From the NCBI GenBank assembly GCA_004151065.3, contig NWUY0300048848.1, positions 6,494-20,718 of the forward strand: a DNA stretch of 14,225 nt. Reading direction: 5' to 3'. Positions 1 to 8,321 of this stretch are shown one piece after another. Source of the DNA: Larix sibirica. Its lineage: Eukaryota > Streptophyta > Pinopsida > Pinales > Pinaceae. A model generated the notes under the pieces. The model made no database searches and was not told the origin of the DNA. It was given only the letters and a program-made list of their open reading frames with translations. The position numbers were made by a program, and so were the translations under genes. Position 1 is the first letter of the stretch, and every line of letters begins with the position of its first letter.

Positions 1-919
1 TGCCTTAGTCATGCTTGAGCTCCCTGGATTTGTTTGTTGTGCTTTCCCTTTCCCCCCTCCCTGAGTATTTGCTCTTGCTTTAGGGTTGGTTCTGGGCTTT
101 TTGATTTGTTGCCATCCTTCCTCTTTCTCTTTTTCTGAGGTTACTTTTTTTGAACAACTCTTGGAAAAATGTCCATACTCGTGGCACCCTTTGCACTTAA
201 ACGAGAGTTGCACGTAATCTAGTTTCTGCACGTGTGACCAAATTCCTATTGTGAGTTTAATGGCCTTTGGTAACCCTACTTCCAAGTCCACTTCCACACA
301 GATTCGTGCACAAGTATATCGATCCTTTGTATTTGCCCGGTCTATGAATTTCCCTAAGGTATTCCCGATATACTGCAAGGATTCCCAATTCCAGCAGTGA
401 ACTGGTAGATTCGGAAGCCGAACCCAAACCGGTATTGCTGTTGGGATGTCCTCCAAAGGGTCAAAATCTGGAGTCCATTTGGTGAGATACAGGCCTTGTG
501 GCCCCATAAAGTAGGGCCCATTTTTGAAGATCAAATCCTTGTCTTCCTTTGACATAAACTCAAATAGGAAGAATCCGCGGCCCAGAAAGTAAGTGGTAAC
601 ACTATTAGAAATCAGAGGCCTCCAATTTTTATGAACCCAAGCTTTGATAGATTTAGGGGAGGGCCACAAACCTGTAAACTTTCCTACTAGAGCTCTTTCT
701 GCGAGAGACATCGCTACTTTCATATGGCTTTCTGGGGGGAGGGCCATCGCCGGTATTTCATCAATTCGCCGGTATTTCATCAATTCTCTTGACAAATTTA
801 GAGAAATCTTGCATCTTTTTTTTCTTCAGTTGAGAAGCTACTAATCTCTTGAACGCTTCGACTTCAGGCAGAAGCGGTGGTGGTGGGGGAGCCTGAGATG
901 AAGCTCCCGCATCCTCCAT
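1..919 (-). pseudogene. LINE copy A ORF1 (DUF4283-like plus CCHC zinc knuckle), 5' part, frameshifted
   Basis: On the minus strand an ATG at 919-917 opens a frame with a proline run (PPPPP) and a lysine run. It meets TGA at 763-761 after 52 codons. A second frame starts at ATG 747-745 and stays open for 249 codons to the left edge of the window, so the protein is incomplete. The second frame begins MALPPES, continues through a DUF4283-like body with WVRLPNLPVHCWN and GKFIDR, then a CX2CX4HX4C knuckle (CKGCHEYGHFSKSC, 195-154) and a Lys-rich tail. This is the layout of plant L1 ORF1 proteins, which bind the element RNA. The two frames are out of phase only because of the 19-bp duplication at 749-786; removing one unit would put them in one frame. 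ORF2 would lie to the left, outside the window. A host DUF4283 gene is less likely because the order matches ORF1 of LINE copy B at 12425-13924. Confidence 0.85.
747..786. repeat. 19-bp tandem duplication (2 copies) that breaks LINE A ORF1
   Basis: The unit GCCGGTATTTCATCAATTC occurs at 749-767 and again, identical, at 768-786. The two bases TC before the first copy also repeat, so the period-19 tract covers 747-786. Nineteen is not a multiple of three, so the duplication shifts the minus-strand frame and creates the TGA at 763-761. Perfect identity suggests a recent replication-slippage event, or an assembly artefact. Confidence 0.95.
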
Positions 920-1668
920 TTCTCCACTAAGGACCATAGCTCAACCGATCCGGATGACTCCCGACGTTACCTGGGCAACGATCCAATCGATGCTGTCCCT
1001 AGCTCGATGGCAGAGCAACGATTCGATCCACCTACCCTTCCAACCTTAATATGATGAAAAAAATATATTGTTCTCACGATTCGAACTTTGGATAGAAAAG
1101 ATTTTAACAAGCCCGAGAATCAACGATAATTATCCTTTGGGCTATTGGACCTGTTTTTGACTTGTAAATTTATGCCCATAGTGGCCGCATAAATGCCAAA
1201 GGCAGCATTAATTAATTATATATAAATATAAAATTTCATAATTATAATCCATCTTTAACAAAATTGGGGGCGAAGAGATTGGAACGCGTGATGAGGCGAA
1301 GTACTCCAAGAAAGTCTTTTTAAGTTGGAAATTTACGAAGAACCTAAAGCGAACAAATTTACATACCGTCAACCACTCACTCTTCAGGGAATCCGCCATT
1401 GTGAGCGAGGCTTGTTTCTCAGTTTCAGTTGCAGTTGCTTACCTTGGTAACTGGTTCTCTGTCTTGATATCTCCTTAGGCCTTGTATTGACGTCCTCTGG
1501 TTACACTGCAATACAATACGTAAGGGCACTTTAGTGTTTGCTGCTCATGGCGCTATAGTTTATAATTTAAGCACACAGAACCCTCTACTGCAATTTGGGT
1601 TCAGAAAAATATTAAGTGCCCTTGCTTCTATTAAATTTTGCTCAGGGCGGGATTAACCCTAAGACATA
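920..1668. other. LINE A 5' leader remnant and upstream region of GPN1
   Basis: No coding region is visible here. The right part of LINE A's 5' untranslated leader (minus strand) should occupy roughly the first 100-150 bases, where the sequence is GC-richer. From about 1060 it turns AT-rich. A TATA-like motif at 1221-1228 precedes a stretch that probably holds the transcription start and 5' leader of the GPN1 gene at 1669. A 5'-leader intron is conceivable (GTAACT near 1447 to CTCAG near 1644) but rests only on weak splice-site matches. The exact right end of LINE A could not be placed. Confidence 0.4.
1221..1228 (+). promoter_or_regulatory. candidate TATA box upstream of GPN1
   Basis: TATAAATA lies within an AT-rich stretch (1209-1232). 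If it is used, transcription would start near 1250-1260, leaving a 5' leader of about 400 nt before the ATG at 1669. AT-rich plant DNA often contains such matches by chance, and housekeeping genes frequently lack a TATA box. Confidence 0.3.
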
Positions 1669-2330
1669 ATGAGCGAAACGGCGTCGAAAGCAGAGAACCA
1701 GACGAAGCTTTCTACAACAAATGATGCAGAGGCATCCACGTCCTCGACAGCATCCCCTTCCACGTCAGCAGCCATGTCCTCCCAGAGCCCAAACCTCAGA
1801 AAGAAGCCGGTTGTCATCATTGTGGTTGGAATGGCAGGCAAGTATGAGAATGCTATGGAGGTTCAAAATTGATATTTGTGATTATATTTTCTCATGTTTT
1901 GATGCTTTTGCGGAATATTTTTGGCATGGCATTTGAACCTAGGCCAAAGTTTCATACCCATTTGCAGTGTCAAAAGAACAATGCGTATAAGCGGGAGCGA
2001 ACGTTATTTGTACCTGGGGAGGCTGTGCTCTAAGCTATTTTTACTTGGGCATATATTTATTATATAAAACTAGTACTGAAATTGTTGCTCCTGGTATTGG
2101 CAGGAAGTGGCAAGACAACGCTGTTGCATCGGCTTGTTGCTCACACGAAGATGTCTGGAATCAGAGGATATGTTTTAAATCTTGACCCTGCAGTTATGAC
2201 TCTGCCTTTTGCTGCTAATATCGACATTCGAGACACTGTCAAGTATAAGGAAGTAATGAAAGAGTTCAATCTAGGTCCCAACGGGGGAATTTTGACATCC
2301 TTGAACTTATTCGCTACGAAATTTGATGAG
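1669..2330 (+). CDS. GPN1: GPN-loop GTPase 1 (QQT2/XAB1-like), exons 1-2, N-terminal 132 codons only
   Basis: The coding path joins 1669-1837 and 2104-2330 (169 + 227 nt, 132 codons). GPN1 family members are cytoplasmic GTPases that form dimers and help assemble RNA polymerase II and carry it to the nucleus; the Arabidopsis relatives are QQT1 and QQT2. Residues 1-45 are Ser/Thr/Ala-rich and probably disordered, as in plant GPN1. Then come a hydrophobic strand (VVIIVV), the P-loop GMAGSGKT at 54-61, the NLDPAV segment at 82-87, and the signature Gly-Pro-Asn loop in LGPNGGI with GPN at 114-116. It ends with FATKFDE at the canonical donor GTAAGA (2331). The G3 (DTPGQ) and G4/G5 parts are absent, so about two thirds of a normal roughly 370-400-residue protein is missing from the window. 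The start is the first ATG of the frame. I cannot tell whether the gene continues beyond the right edge through a very long intron 2 or is truncated. Confidence 0.88.
1838..2103 (+). other. GPN1 intron 1, 266 bp, inferred GC-AG borders inside the P-loop glycine codon
   Basis: Exon 1 ends ATGGCAG at 1837 and the intron begins GCAAGT, the consensus for minor GC donors (AG|GCAAGT). It ends with GGCAG at 2103. Joining them gives GMAGSGKT, the usual GPN1 P-loop. The only GT-AG alternative moves both borders by 4 nt (GTATGA at 1842, acceptor after GGAAG at 2107) and keeps the frame, but changes the serine to asparagine. Serine is the residue I know at this site in the family, so GC-AG is favoured. 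Phase 1 intron. Confidence 0.7.
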
Positions 2331-2336
2331 GTAAGA
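2331..2336 (+). promoter_or_regulatory. 5' splice donor of GPN1 intron 2
   Basis: GAG|GTAAGA is a strong canonical donor, placed exactly where the conserved GPN1 reading (ending FATKFDE) breaks into non-homologous sequence with T-runs. No matching acceptor followed by recognisable GPN1 sequence was found downstream. Confidence 0.75.
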
Positions 2337-4457
2337 TTCTCTTTAGTGTGCTATTTTTTTTTAACAGAGGCGGTTTTTTTTGTATTAGTAAATTGCGGCA
2401 AGCGCATTGGTCAGCATATAATACAAAAAGAAGGAAGTTGACCAGCAGCCAGAAGTTCATCATATGTCCAAAACTTTTAAAATTTGCTAAAAAATGAATA
2501 CTACAATCCTTTGTAGTTGATTTTCAAACTTTCCTACTTGTATATGTCCTTTAGAAAATACCTAGAAACAGTTTTGTTTTACAAAACAATAAATAAAAAC
2601 TATGCTTGAAGAAATACATGTTTGCTATAAGCTTCCTCTTGTCCACTAGGTGAATGATGAGATTCCACCAGGTTCATTTATCCCTGTCCACATCTTCAAG
2701 TAGTTGAAGGACAGTCTCTTCCTCTTTGAGTTTTTCTGGTGCTGATCCCATTGACATTCTGACATGAGAAGCTGCAGACCATGAACCCTTGCTCAAATTT
2801 GTAACCATGTTGCAGAGCAGATAACATTAAGTTTCCAGTGCTTGAATTTGCTTTTTGTTGCAGCAGCAAGGTTTCCATTACCATAACATATGTAGTATTG
2901 TGGATATCCTCTTGCACATGTACCTTCCCTGTCACTGAAAAAATTGATGTGCTGTTACCTGCTTTCAGGTCCTCTTGCCTTATCGAAATCCTCTGTGAAT
3001 ATCATAAATTTCACATAATGGGCAACGTCCACGATGGGAGTGGTTGCCAATGAAGTAGTGCCAAATTCAATTCTTCACATTAAATTGGACTCTTAGGAAG
3101 CAGTCCCATGTCCAAGGAAGCAGAGTCACAACATTCCAAACGCAGGAGCTCAATAGCACATCAAAATTACCAAACACAGGAGTCCAGTTTCCAGACTTGA
3201 AAAACCATAAACTTGCAGAGCCTTGAATGCATAATGACAACAGACCCATGATTGAAAAGACAATGTTTTCCAAGTAATCCTGTAACCAATTCTCAAAGCC
3301 AACGGACCTTTCACAGGGGGGCAAAGTATTGATTCTCCTAATAGTCCTGGGTGAAAGGAAATTCTCGAAAATGCTTAAGATCAAAGGTGGAGGACTTCCA
3401 AAACCCAGAATAGATCAGTAGGGGTGACATGTTGATCAGTTTTGGTTTGTGATCCTATCACAGGCATTGTTTCAGAGATGAGGTCTGTGGTCTGCCATAG
3501 ATCATTGGTCAGAGATTGTTCCAGCATGGTCAGATTCTTGTTGTGCCTTGATGTCATTGATGGATATGGTCTCAGATGTGCTTGTGCTATGATTCATTTC
3601 TCCCTTTTCGACACTTAGAATGTTTTTCTTTTATGTTGATAAGATCAGGGGGGGTTGCTGTATGCTTGGATTGTGGCTCATAAACACTTAATTATTTTTG
3701 GTCTCTATGGTATGGTATGTCATGGCGGTGGTCATAATTCTCCCTTAGACAAATGTGTAATCCCAAATGTTGAGTTGGACCCCTATTGAATTGAGTAGGG
3801 TTTTCATTTCTTTCTCAACATTTTGCCCAGCCATTTTCCATTTTACTAGCCATTTCATCCAGTTCCATCAGTTTCCCCTTTGCAGGTGGGTCTACCAAAT
3901 GCATTTTTAAAGGTCTCAAAACTATTCCTATGTATGAATGCCTAAATCAAAGTTAAAAGAGTCTAGTACTCTAAAAGGTACATGAGTTATGCCCTCTTGC
4001 CAAAAGCCCATTCCCTAAGTCCCATGGTTATCAAAGCTAAATCTAAAGAAAAAAGGAATCAATAAAAAAGAGAAAAGAAAATAAAGGGAACAAAAGGGTG
4101 CAAGGAAGGTGTATCTAATAAAATAATAAAAGAAGTGCTCCCTTTCATAAGGCACACATGTGGAAGAAAAATCTAAACCCCTAGCTCTTGAAGGCTATGG
4201 GGTAGACGTATTACTATACTCATTTGGTATGATGATGAACTTACAAAGACCCCTTTTCTTCCCTAAGTAGCACATTCATTTGATCACCCTCACTTTACTT
4301 AGGAATCTAGGGAATGCACCTTGGCTTAGGAGTTTTTCACATGTAATAGGGTTTACAATGAACATTGATCACACTACGGTAATGTCTAATGTTTCATTTG
4401 ATCTAACGTCAAAGTAGTTTATTAAGCCACTAGAAGGGTATAATTGTTAATTGTTTC
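2337..4457. other. AT-rich non-coding stretch, presumed GPN1 intron 2 or intergenic
   Basis: No gene family could be recognised on either strand. Open frames are short, lack domain-like motifs and overlap each other on opposite strands. The sequence is T- and A-rich, with an A-rich purine patch near 4045-4135. A 44-codon minus-strand frame at 2674-2808 has a protein-like acidic end but no recognised relatives. Confidence 0.5.
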
Positions 4458-4865
4458 ATGTTATTTCTTCATATTTGGAAGCATTTCCTAGTTAAACTTG
4501 GGATGACCCCCTTGGTACATTGGCATTTTAGCATATTAATGTGTTTCAGACTTTATATTTCACATATTGATGATGCCTACTGCATATTGAGTGGTGCACC
4601 CCTTTCATTCTTCACACATGGATACACATGGTGCCTAGAGACTTCTTCATGGGATTCATCCCTCCCTTCATTTGTTTTGATGACAATATTCTTTGGCATG
4701 TGGGACAAGTTCGCACTTATTTGGACCATTTATTGCACCACTTGACCATTGGCATGAGTGGTGGAGGAGTTTGTTGCACATTTATCATCCTTTGGCTGCT
4801 TTATTGATGGGACGTTTAACATGTGTGACCCATTTGAGGAGTTTGTTACATACATTGATGGAGCA

Positions 4866-5022
4866 TTCTAGGGTTTTAACCCTCCTTTGGAACTTGGATC
4901 CACATTGCATATGTTTGGAGTAGAGTGCCCCCCTTTGGACCATTGGCAGCGTTCTAAGGTTTTGACCCTCCATTGGACCTTGGATCCACATGGCATATGT
5001 TTGGAGTTGAGTGCCCCCCTTT
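4866..5022. repeat. 71-bp direct repeat, two copies offset by 86 bp
   Basis: Copy 1 is 4866-4936 and copy 2 is 4952-5022. They align without gaps at 65 of 71 positions (counted by eye). Both contain TTGGATCCACAT and GCATATGTTTGGAGT followed by GTGCCCCCC. A 15-bp spacer separates them. They lie upstream of an LTR-like TATA segment, where tandem repeats are common in retrotransposon U3 regions, but no LTR pair was identified. Confidence 0.85.
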
Positions 5023-6250
5023 TCGAGGCCTCTAACATTCATTATTTGACCATGTCTTGAGGGGCACACTTGACATTTGAGCCACATTGATGGATTTTGA
5101 CCTTGTTAAGGCATATTCTCTCTCTCTTAGAGATGCGCTCCCCCTTCTTAATGAGGTTGATTAAAGTTTGAGCATTATTTATTTTATTTGGACCTCATCT
5201 ACTAGGGCACACTTGTACTTTGACCATGTATTACCGTGATTTATGGTATTTGTTAGTTGTTGGAGCATATTTGATCATTCTCTCACTAGATCTAGTGGCA
5301 TGCCACCCTCATCTTGGGCATTTTGTTAGGGTTTTGAGGTTGGTTAATCTAACTACCTCATATTCTATGATTTTTTGACCATCTCTAGAGGATATTGCTC
5401 TTCCCTAGGATATACTTAGGATTTTAACCCAAGATATTATTATTTTATTTGGAGGGTTGTTGAGCCAAACTCCTATATAAGAAGCTCTTCTCTCATTTGT
5501 ATCTTGTTGTTGTGGATTGAAGAATACAAACTTCCTTTGTCCAAAGGCTAGTTCTTTTCATCGGAAATTAGGAATATCTAGTCCATATAGGGTAAAGATT
5601 TATTATTTGGACAATAATTATAGAAACTCTCTTTGTTGTTATTAATGTTTTGGCATTATAGCTTGCTTGCATGTGGTATCTATGTGAATACTTGCAGGTT
5701 GTCAAGTGATCAAATAGATTGAGCATTTGCTAGATGTTTTCTTGAAGGTGTGCACCAAAGGGTCACCCTTGAAGAAGTTTCATACCCAAAAATCTCAAAG
5801 ATTTGGGTGGAACTGGCATGAGTACCTCTTCAGAAATCCCAGCCCCAAATACCTACAAAGTACAAACCAAGTTCAAGAAAAAGGTTTTCCTCTTGACCCC
5901 ATTTGCTCAAGGACCTAAGGCGTTAGTGACTTCGTCTTGGTTCTTGTTTCACCAACCAAACCCTTTAAACTTTGTTTTATTTTACATTGCATTAGTTAGT
6001 TACGTTTTCTTTTACTTTTTCATTTGAAAATTTTGCCTCACATTCGTATTTATATTTTAAGCATTATTTCATAGTTTCTTTGTAAGTGTTTGTCTTAACA
6101 CTTTTGCATTTGCAAACTTCCTAAACAAACACTTATCTTTTGGGATATATTCACACTTCACTTGCACAATTCTATTTCAGATATGAAATTAACCCTCTTT
6201 AGCTCTCCTGAAATCAAAGATCATCTCTACATCCTTATGGGAAGCCCCCC
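5023..6250. other. non-coding, repeat-derived segment with an LTR-like promoter core
   Basis: No supported coding region. The stretch is rich in recurring short words (TTATTTTATTTGGA near 5177 and 5437, GGGCACACTTG near 5059 and 5205, and TTTGACC several times), which suggests old duplication inside a mobile element. TATATAA at 5474-5480 is followed by a leader-like sequence. Small open frames near 5727-6027 overlap each other, show no motifs and are not called. Confidence 0.35.
5474..5480 (+). promoter_or_regulatory. TATA-like box of a possible LTR remnant
   Basis: CTATATAAGAAGC followed by a CT-rich tract resembles the U3/R boundary of plant LTR retrotransposons. The repeated upstream words fit a U3 region. 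No TG...CA termini, primer-binding site or second LTR could be assigned, so this is a weak call. Confidence 0.25.
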
Positions 6251-6272
6251 TTGGCCTTTGAGAGTAGGCCAA
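6251..6272. repeat. small perfect hairpin, 7-bp stem
   Basis: TTGGCCT (6251-6257) and AGGCCAA (6266-6272) pair perfectly around an 8-nt loop. It is one of two inverted repeats close together; the larger one is at 6328-6365. Function unknown. Confidence 0.6.
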
Positions 6273-6327
6273 AAGCGAGGGAAGTCAGCACTAAGGTGAT
6301 AGTGTTTCTTTTGTAGTTGCTCCTTGG

Positions 6328-6365
6328 TAGCACTAGTGGGTTGGGGCTTTCCCACTTAAGTGCTA
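6328..6365. repeat. bulged hairpin (arms of 13 and 15 nt)
   Basis: TAGCACTAGTGGG at 6328-6340 pairs with CCCACTTAAGTGCTA at 6351-6365 through 13 base pairs with a 2-nt bulge, closing a 10-nt loop (TTGGGGCTTT). The stem is mixed in composition, so chance is less likely than for an AT-only palindrome. It may belong to a retrotransposon leader or be the relic of a small inverted-repeat element. Confidence 0.6.
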
Positions 6366-6864
6366 AAATCAAGCTGTAACAATAGAGACTAAAATTCACT
6401 GAATGCATTTTTTTTCGAAATTCAATTCATAATCCCAAGCTTGATCACGATTACTAGTCTCAGAAAGATTTAAGGAAATACCTAGGTCATAAACATGGGG
6501 CTTCATAGAGGTTTTGTAAGTTATCAGGGATCAAAACCTTAGCAGGGACCTATGCAATCCAACCTCTTGGCTACTGAATTCCTTTCTCAAATGATTGACA
6601 GTGAAAGCATTCATAATCCCACTTGCATTAATCCTTGTAGCCATCGCCAATTGATTGGCCTAATTGACTCCACATTAATGCCAAAGTGTGTTGGGCGTAC
6701 TGATCGAATTATGGTTATTTGAATGCTTGGTCGTATTTGTGATTGGTTTTGCCACCTTTGTTACATGGAAGACATGCAATGATGCAATGCTTGAGATGCT
6801 CATGATTAAAACTATGGTATGGGGTAGAAAGAAATCACCTCGTTTTCACCTAATGCCCCTTCAT

Positions 6865-7068
6865 TCATGCAAGATGATCTCCTTGGCGATTGTTCTCTCT
6901 TAGCACATGAAAGTACTCAATAGTTTCAAATCTGTTTGCTTCTTTTTGAATTTTGAGTATTGACCTGGTTAGTTTACCATAGGATGGAATCAAAGGATTG
7001 TTCATAAGTTTAATGGCAATCACTAAGTCACCAATAACATGGAGATTCTTGACTAAGTCACGGTTCAT
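6865..7068 (-). pseudogene. RNase H domain relic (C-terminal half) of a LINE-type element
   Basis: The 67-residue frame reads LHVIGDLVIAIK near its start and HVLRENNRQGDHLA at its end. These match the third and fourth catalytic blocks of RVT_3-type RNase H: GDS with aspartate, and xxREINxxAD. The two aspartates (residues 14 and 64) are 50 residues apart, the same spacing as D253 and D303 in LINE copy B at 8322-9326, which supports homology. Odd points: GDS has become GDL, AD has become GD, and the frame stops right after HLA where a full domain continues. No reverse transcriptase was recognised to its right, so this is a truncated, independent remnant, unrelated to copy B's own RNase H. An LTR-element or host RNase H-like source cannot be excluded. 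Confidence 0.7.
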
Positions 7069-7079
7069 TGAACTTCAAT

Positions 7080-7195
7080 CTTGAGGTTCAAAGTTTGGTG
7101 AACTTGCAAAAAATTGAAATTTGACGCCGAACCTGATAGGTGAACCTCAAAGCAAACTTGCTTGAAGCGAATTCAAACCTCAAGCGAACCTCAAG
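7080..7195. repeat. cluster of GAACCTCAAG motifs in both orientations
   Basis: CTTGAGGTTC at 7080-7089 is the exact reverse complement of GAACCTCAAG at 7186-7195. TGAACCTCAA recurs at 7141-7150, and AACCTCAAG occurs twice 11 bp apart at 7176-7184 and 7187-7195. Clustered short motifs in both orientations are typical of subterminal regions of class II (for example hAT) transposons, but no terminal inverted repeat or target-site duplication was found. Confidence 0.5.
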
Positions 7196-7386
7196 GACAA
7201 ATTTTAATTTTTTTAATTATTTAATTATTTTTTAAATCAATTTTTAGAAAGCTTAAAAATGTATGGTGTAAAAACCTAACCCTATTAGGTAAAAAGTCAT
7301 ATTCAAAAAAAGAAAAGAAACATTATTATCTACATGATTCAAAGACCTTGTTTATGTTTGCAGTAATTTGCAATTGGCCTTAAGTA

Positions 7387-7605
7387 GTGGCGAAAGATTC
7401 ATCTAGTTCCTCTCACCCATGGTTTACACCTATTTCTAGTGCAAAAGATGATCTTGGCATTGATGGTGACATTGGTAATGAGACTAGTGATGATAGAGTT
7501 CCACCTATTAATGAATATGATGATCACAATTCTAGTGCCTTTATTACTCCATGTGCTCTTGATGATTTAGAGCTTTATGATGTTACAAGTAGGCCACACG
7601 AATAG
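7387..7605 (+). other. unassigned acidic open frame (possible transposon exon relic)
   Basis: About 72 codons are open from just after a TAG to a TAG-terminated end. The frame begins with GTG, not ATG, so if real it would be an exon or a decayed fragment. The peptide is acidic and Ser/Asp-rich, with a Ser run, FTPIS, then DDLGIDGDIGNE and a terminal DDLELYDV. Codon-like composition stands out against the AT-rich flanks. I do not recognise the family. It sits between the GAACCTCAAG cluster and a diverged direct duplication, so a class II transposon origin is one guess. Confidence 0.25.
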
Positions 7606-7646
7606 AAATTCTGACCATGTTTTATATTTTGTGAAATAATTTCAGG

Positions 7647-7885
7647 GATTATAACTACTTGACATTATGGATTTCCTTTGAAATTTTGAAATTTGAGGAC
7701 TATGTTCTACAGTTCTACTTCATTTTGTAATTTTCAATTGCATTATGCATTATCTGTTCAAATTTTGATCATATTTTAAATTTTGCAATTTTTTTTAGCG
7801 ATTATAAGTTAGTATTCCACATTATGGACATCCTTTCAAATTTTGAAGTTTGAAGAATATGTTCTACTACTTTTTGCAATTTGTA
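7647..7885. repeat. diverged direct duplication (about 85 bp, copies about 153-157 bp apart)
   Basis: A segment starting GATTATAACTACTTGACATT at 7647 recurs, diverged and with small gaps, from 7800. Shared blocks are CATTATGGA, TCCTTT, AAATTTTGAA, TTTGA and TATGTTCTAC, in the same order. Similarity was judged by eye. The sequence is AT-rich and non-coding. Confidence 0.6.
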
Positions 7886-8010
7886 GTTCACTGTATGTTT
7901 AAGTTTTAATAAAAGCATTGATGATTGGATTTTACCATGTTTAAGTTACTCATGAGTCATATATGTTTATCATTCATGATTCTTACTCATATGTTTATTG
8001 ATGTTGATTT

Positions 8011-8025
8011 CTAATTATTATATAT
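8011..8025. repeat. candidate target-site duplication, 3' side of LINE copy B
   Basis: CTAATTATTATATAT directly borders the A tail of the element and matches 14174-14188 at 14 of 15 positions. AT-rich sequence makes chance similarity easier, so confidence is moderate. Confidence 0.45.
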
Positions 8026-8321
8026 TTTTTTCCGGAGAAAAAAATCTTTTTATTCATAGAATAACATTGACTGTCCAAATGGACTTACATCATAGCTCAT
8101 CGAGCATCCTGTTCATTGGAGCAGGTCATTAAACTTTACATTTTTACAACAAAAACTGTGCATTATGCACTGAGATCTGAAGTCTTTTTGTATTACCATA
8201 AGGGCATGATCAGTGACTGAGCCGCATGGGCCTAAAGCTCATCCAAAATTCCTTAATGCAAAAAGGTTTAAACTGCTTACTGAAAACAATACGTTCCAGC
8301 TGGACACGATGATAGAGTTCC
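8026..8321 (-). other. LINE B 3' UTR with polyadenylation signal and A tail
   Basis: After the ORF2 stop at 8324-8322 the minus strand runs about 290 nt without coding content. AATAAA lies at 8054-8049, then a T-run, CTCCGG and an A run at 8031-8025. A tail of only about seven As followed by AT-rich target DNA is usual for an old insertion. Confidence 0.75.

Noticed and set aside
644-844. 66-codon plus-strand frame over LINE A
   Set aside because: It is the complement of the LINE A ORF1 coding frame and the 19-bp duplication; no motif of its own.
1659-1841. 60-codon minus-strand frame opposite GPN1 exon 1
   Set aside because: Shadow of the exon 1 coding frame; Asp/Val/Ala-rich only because the sense strand encodes Ser/Thr/Ala.
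1842-2107. GT-AG version of GPN1 intron 1
   Set aside because: It keeps the frame but changes the P-loop Ser to Asn; the GC-AG version matches the family and the GC donor consensus. Kept as an alternative in the findings.
2082-2441. 119-codon frame read as a separate P-loop protein starting at 2082
   Set aside because: Its first residues come from intron 1 and its end from intron 2. The conserved part (2104-2330) is GPN1 exon 2.
3067-3384. 105-codon minus-strand frame
   Set aside because: Trp/Phe/Leu-rich with no domain pattern, no splice context and no neighbouring coding evidence; probably chance.
4785-5087. 100-codon minus-strand frame
   Set aside because: It runs through the 71-bp direct repeat, so its internal peptide similarity only reflects the DNA repeat.
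5727-6027. Two overlapping plus-strand small frames
   Set aside because: Mutually overlapping in different frames, no motifs, ending in AT-rich hydrophobic sequence; treated as non-coding.
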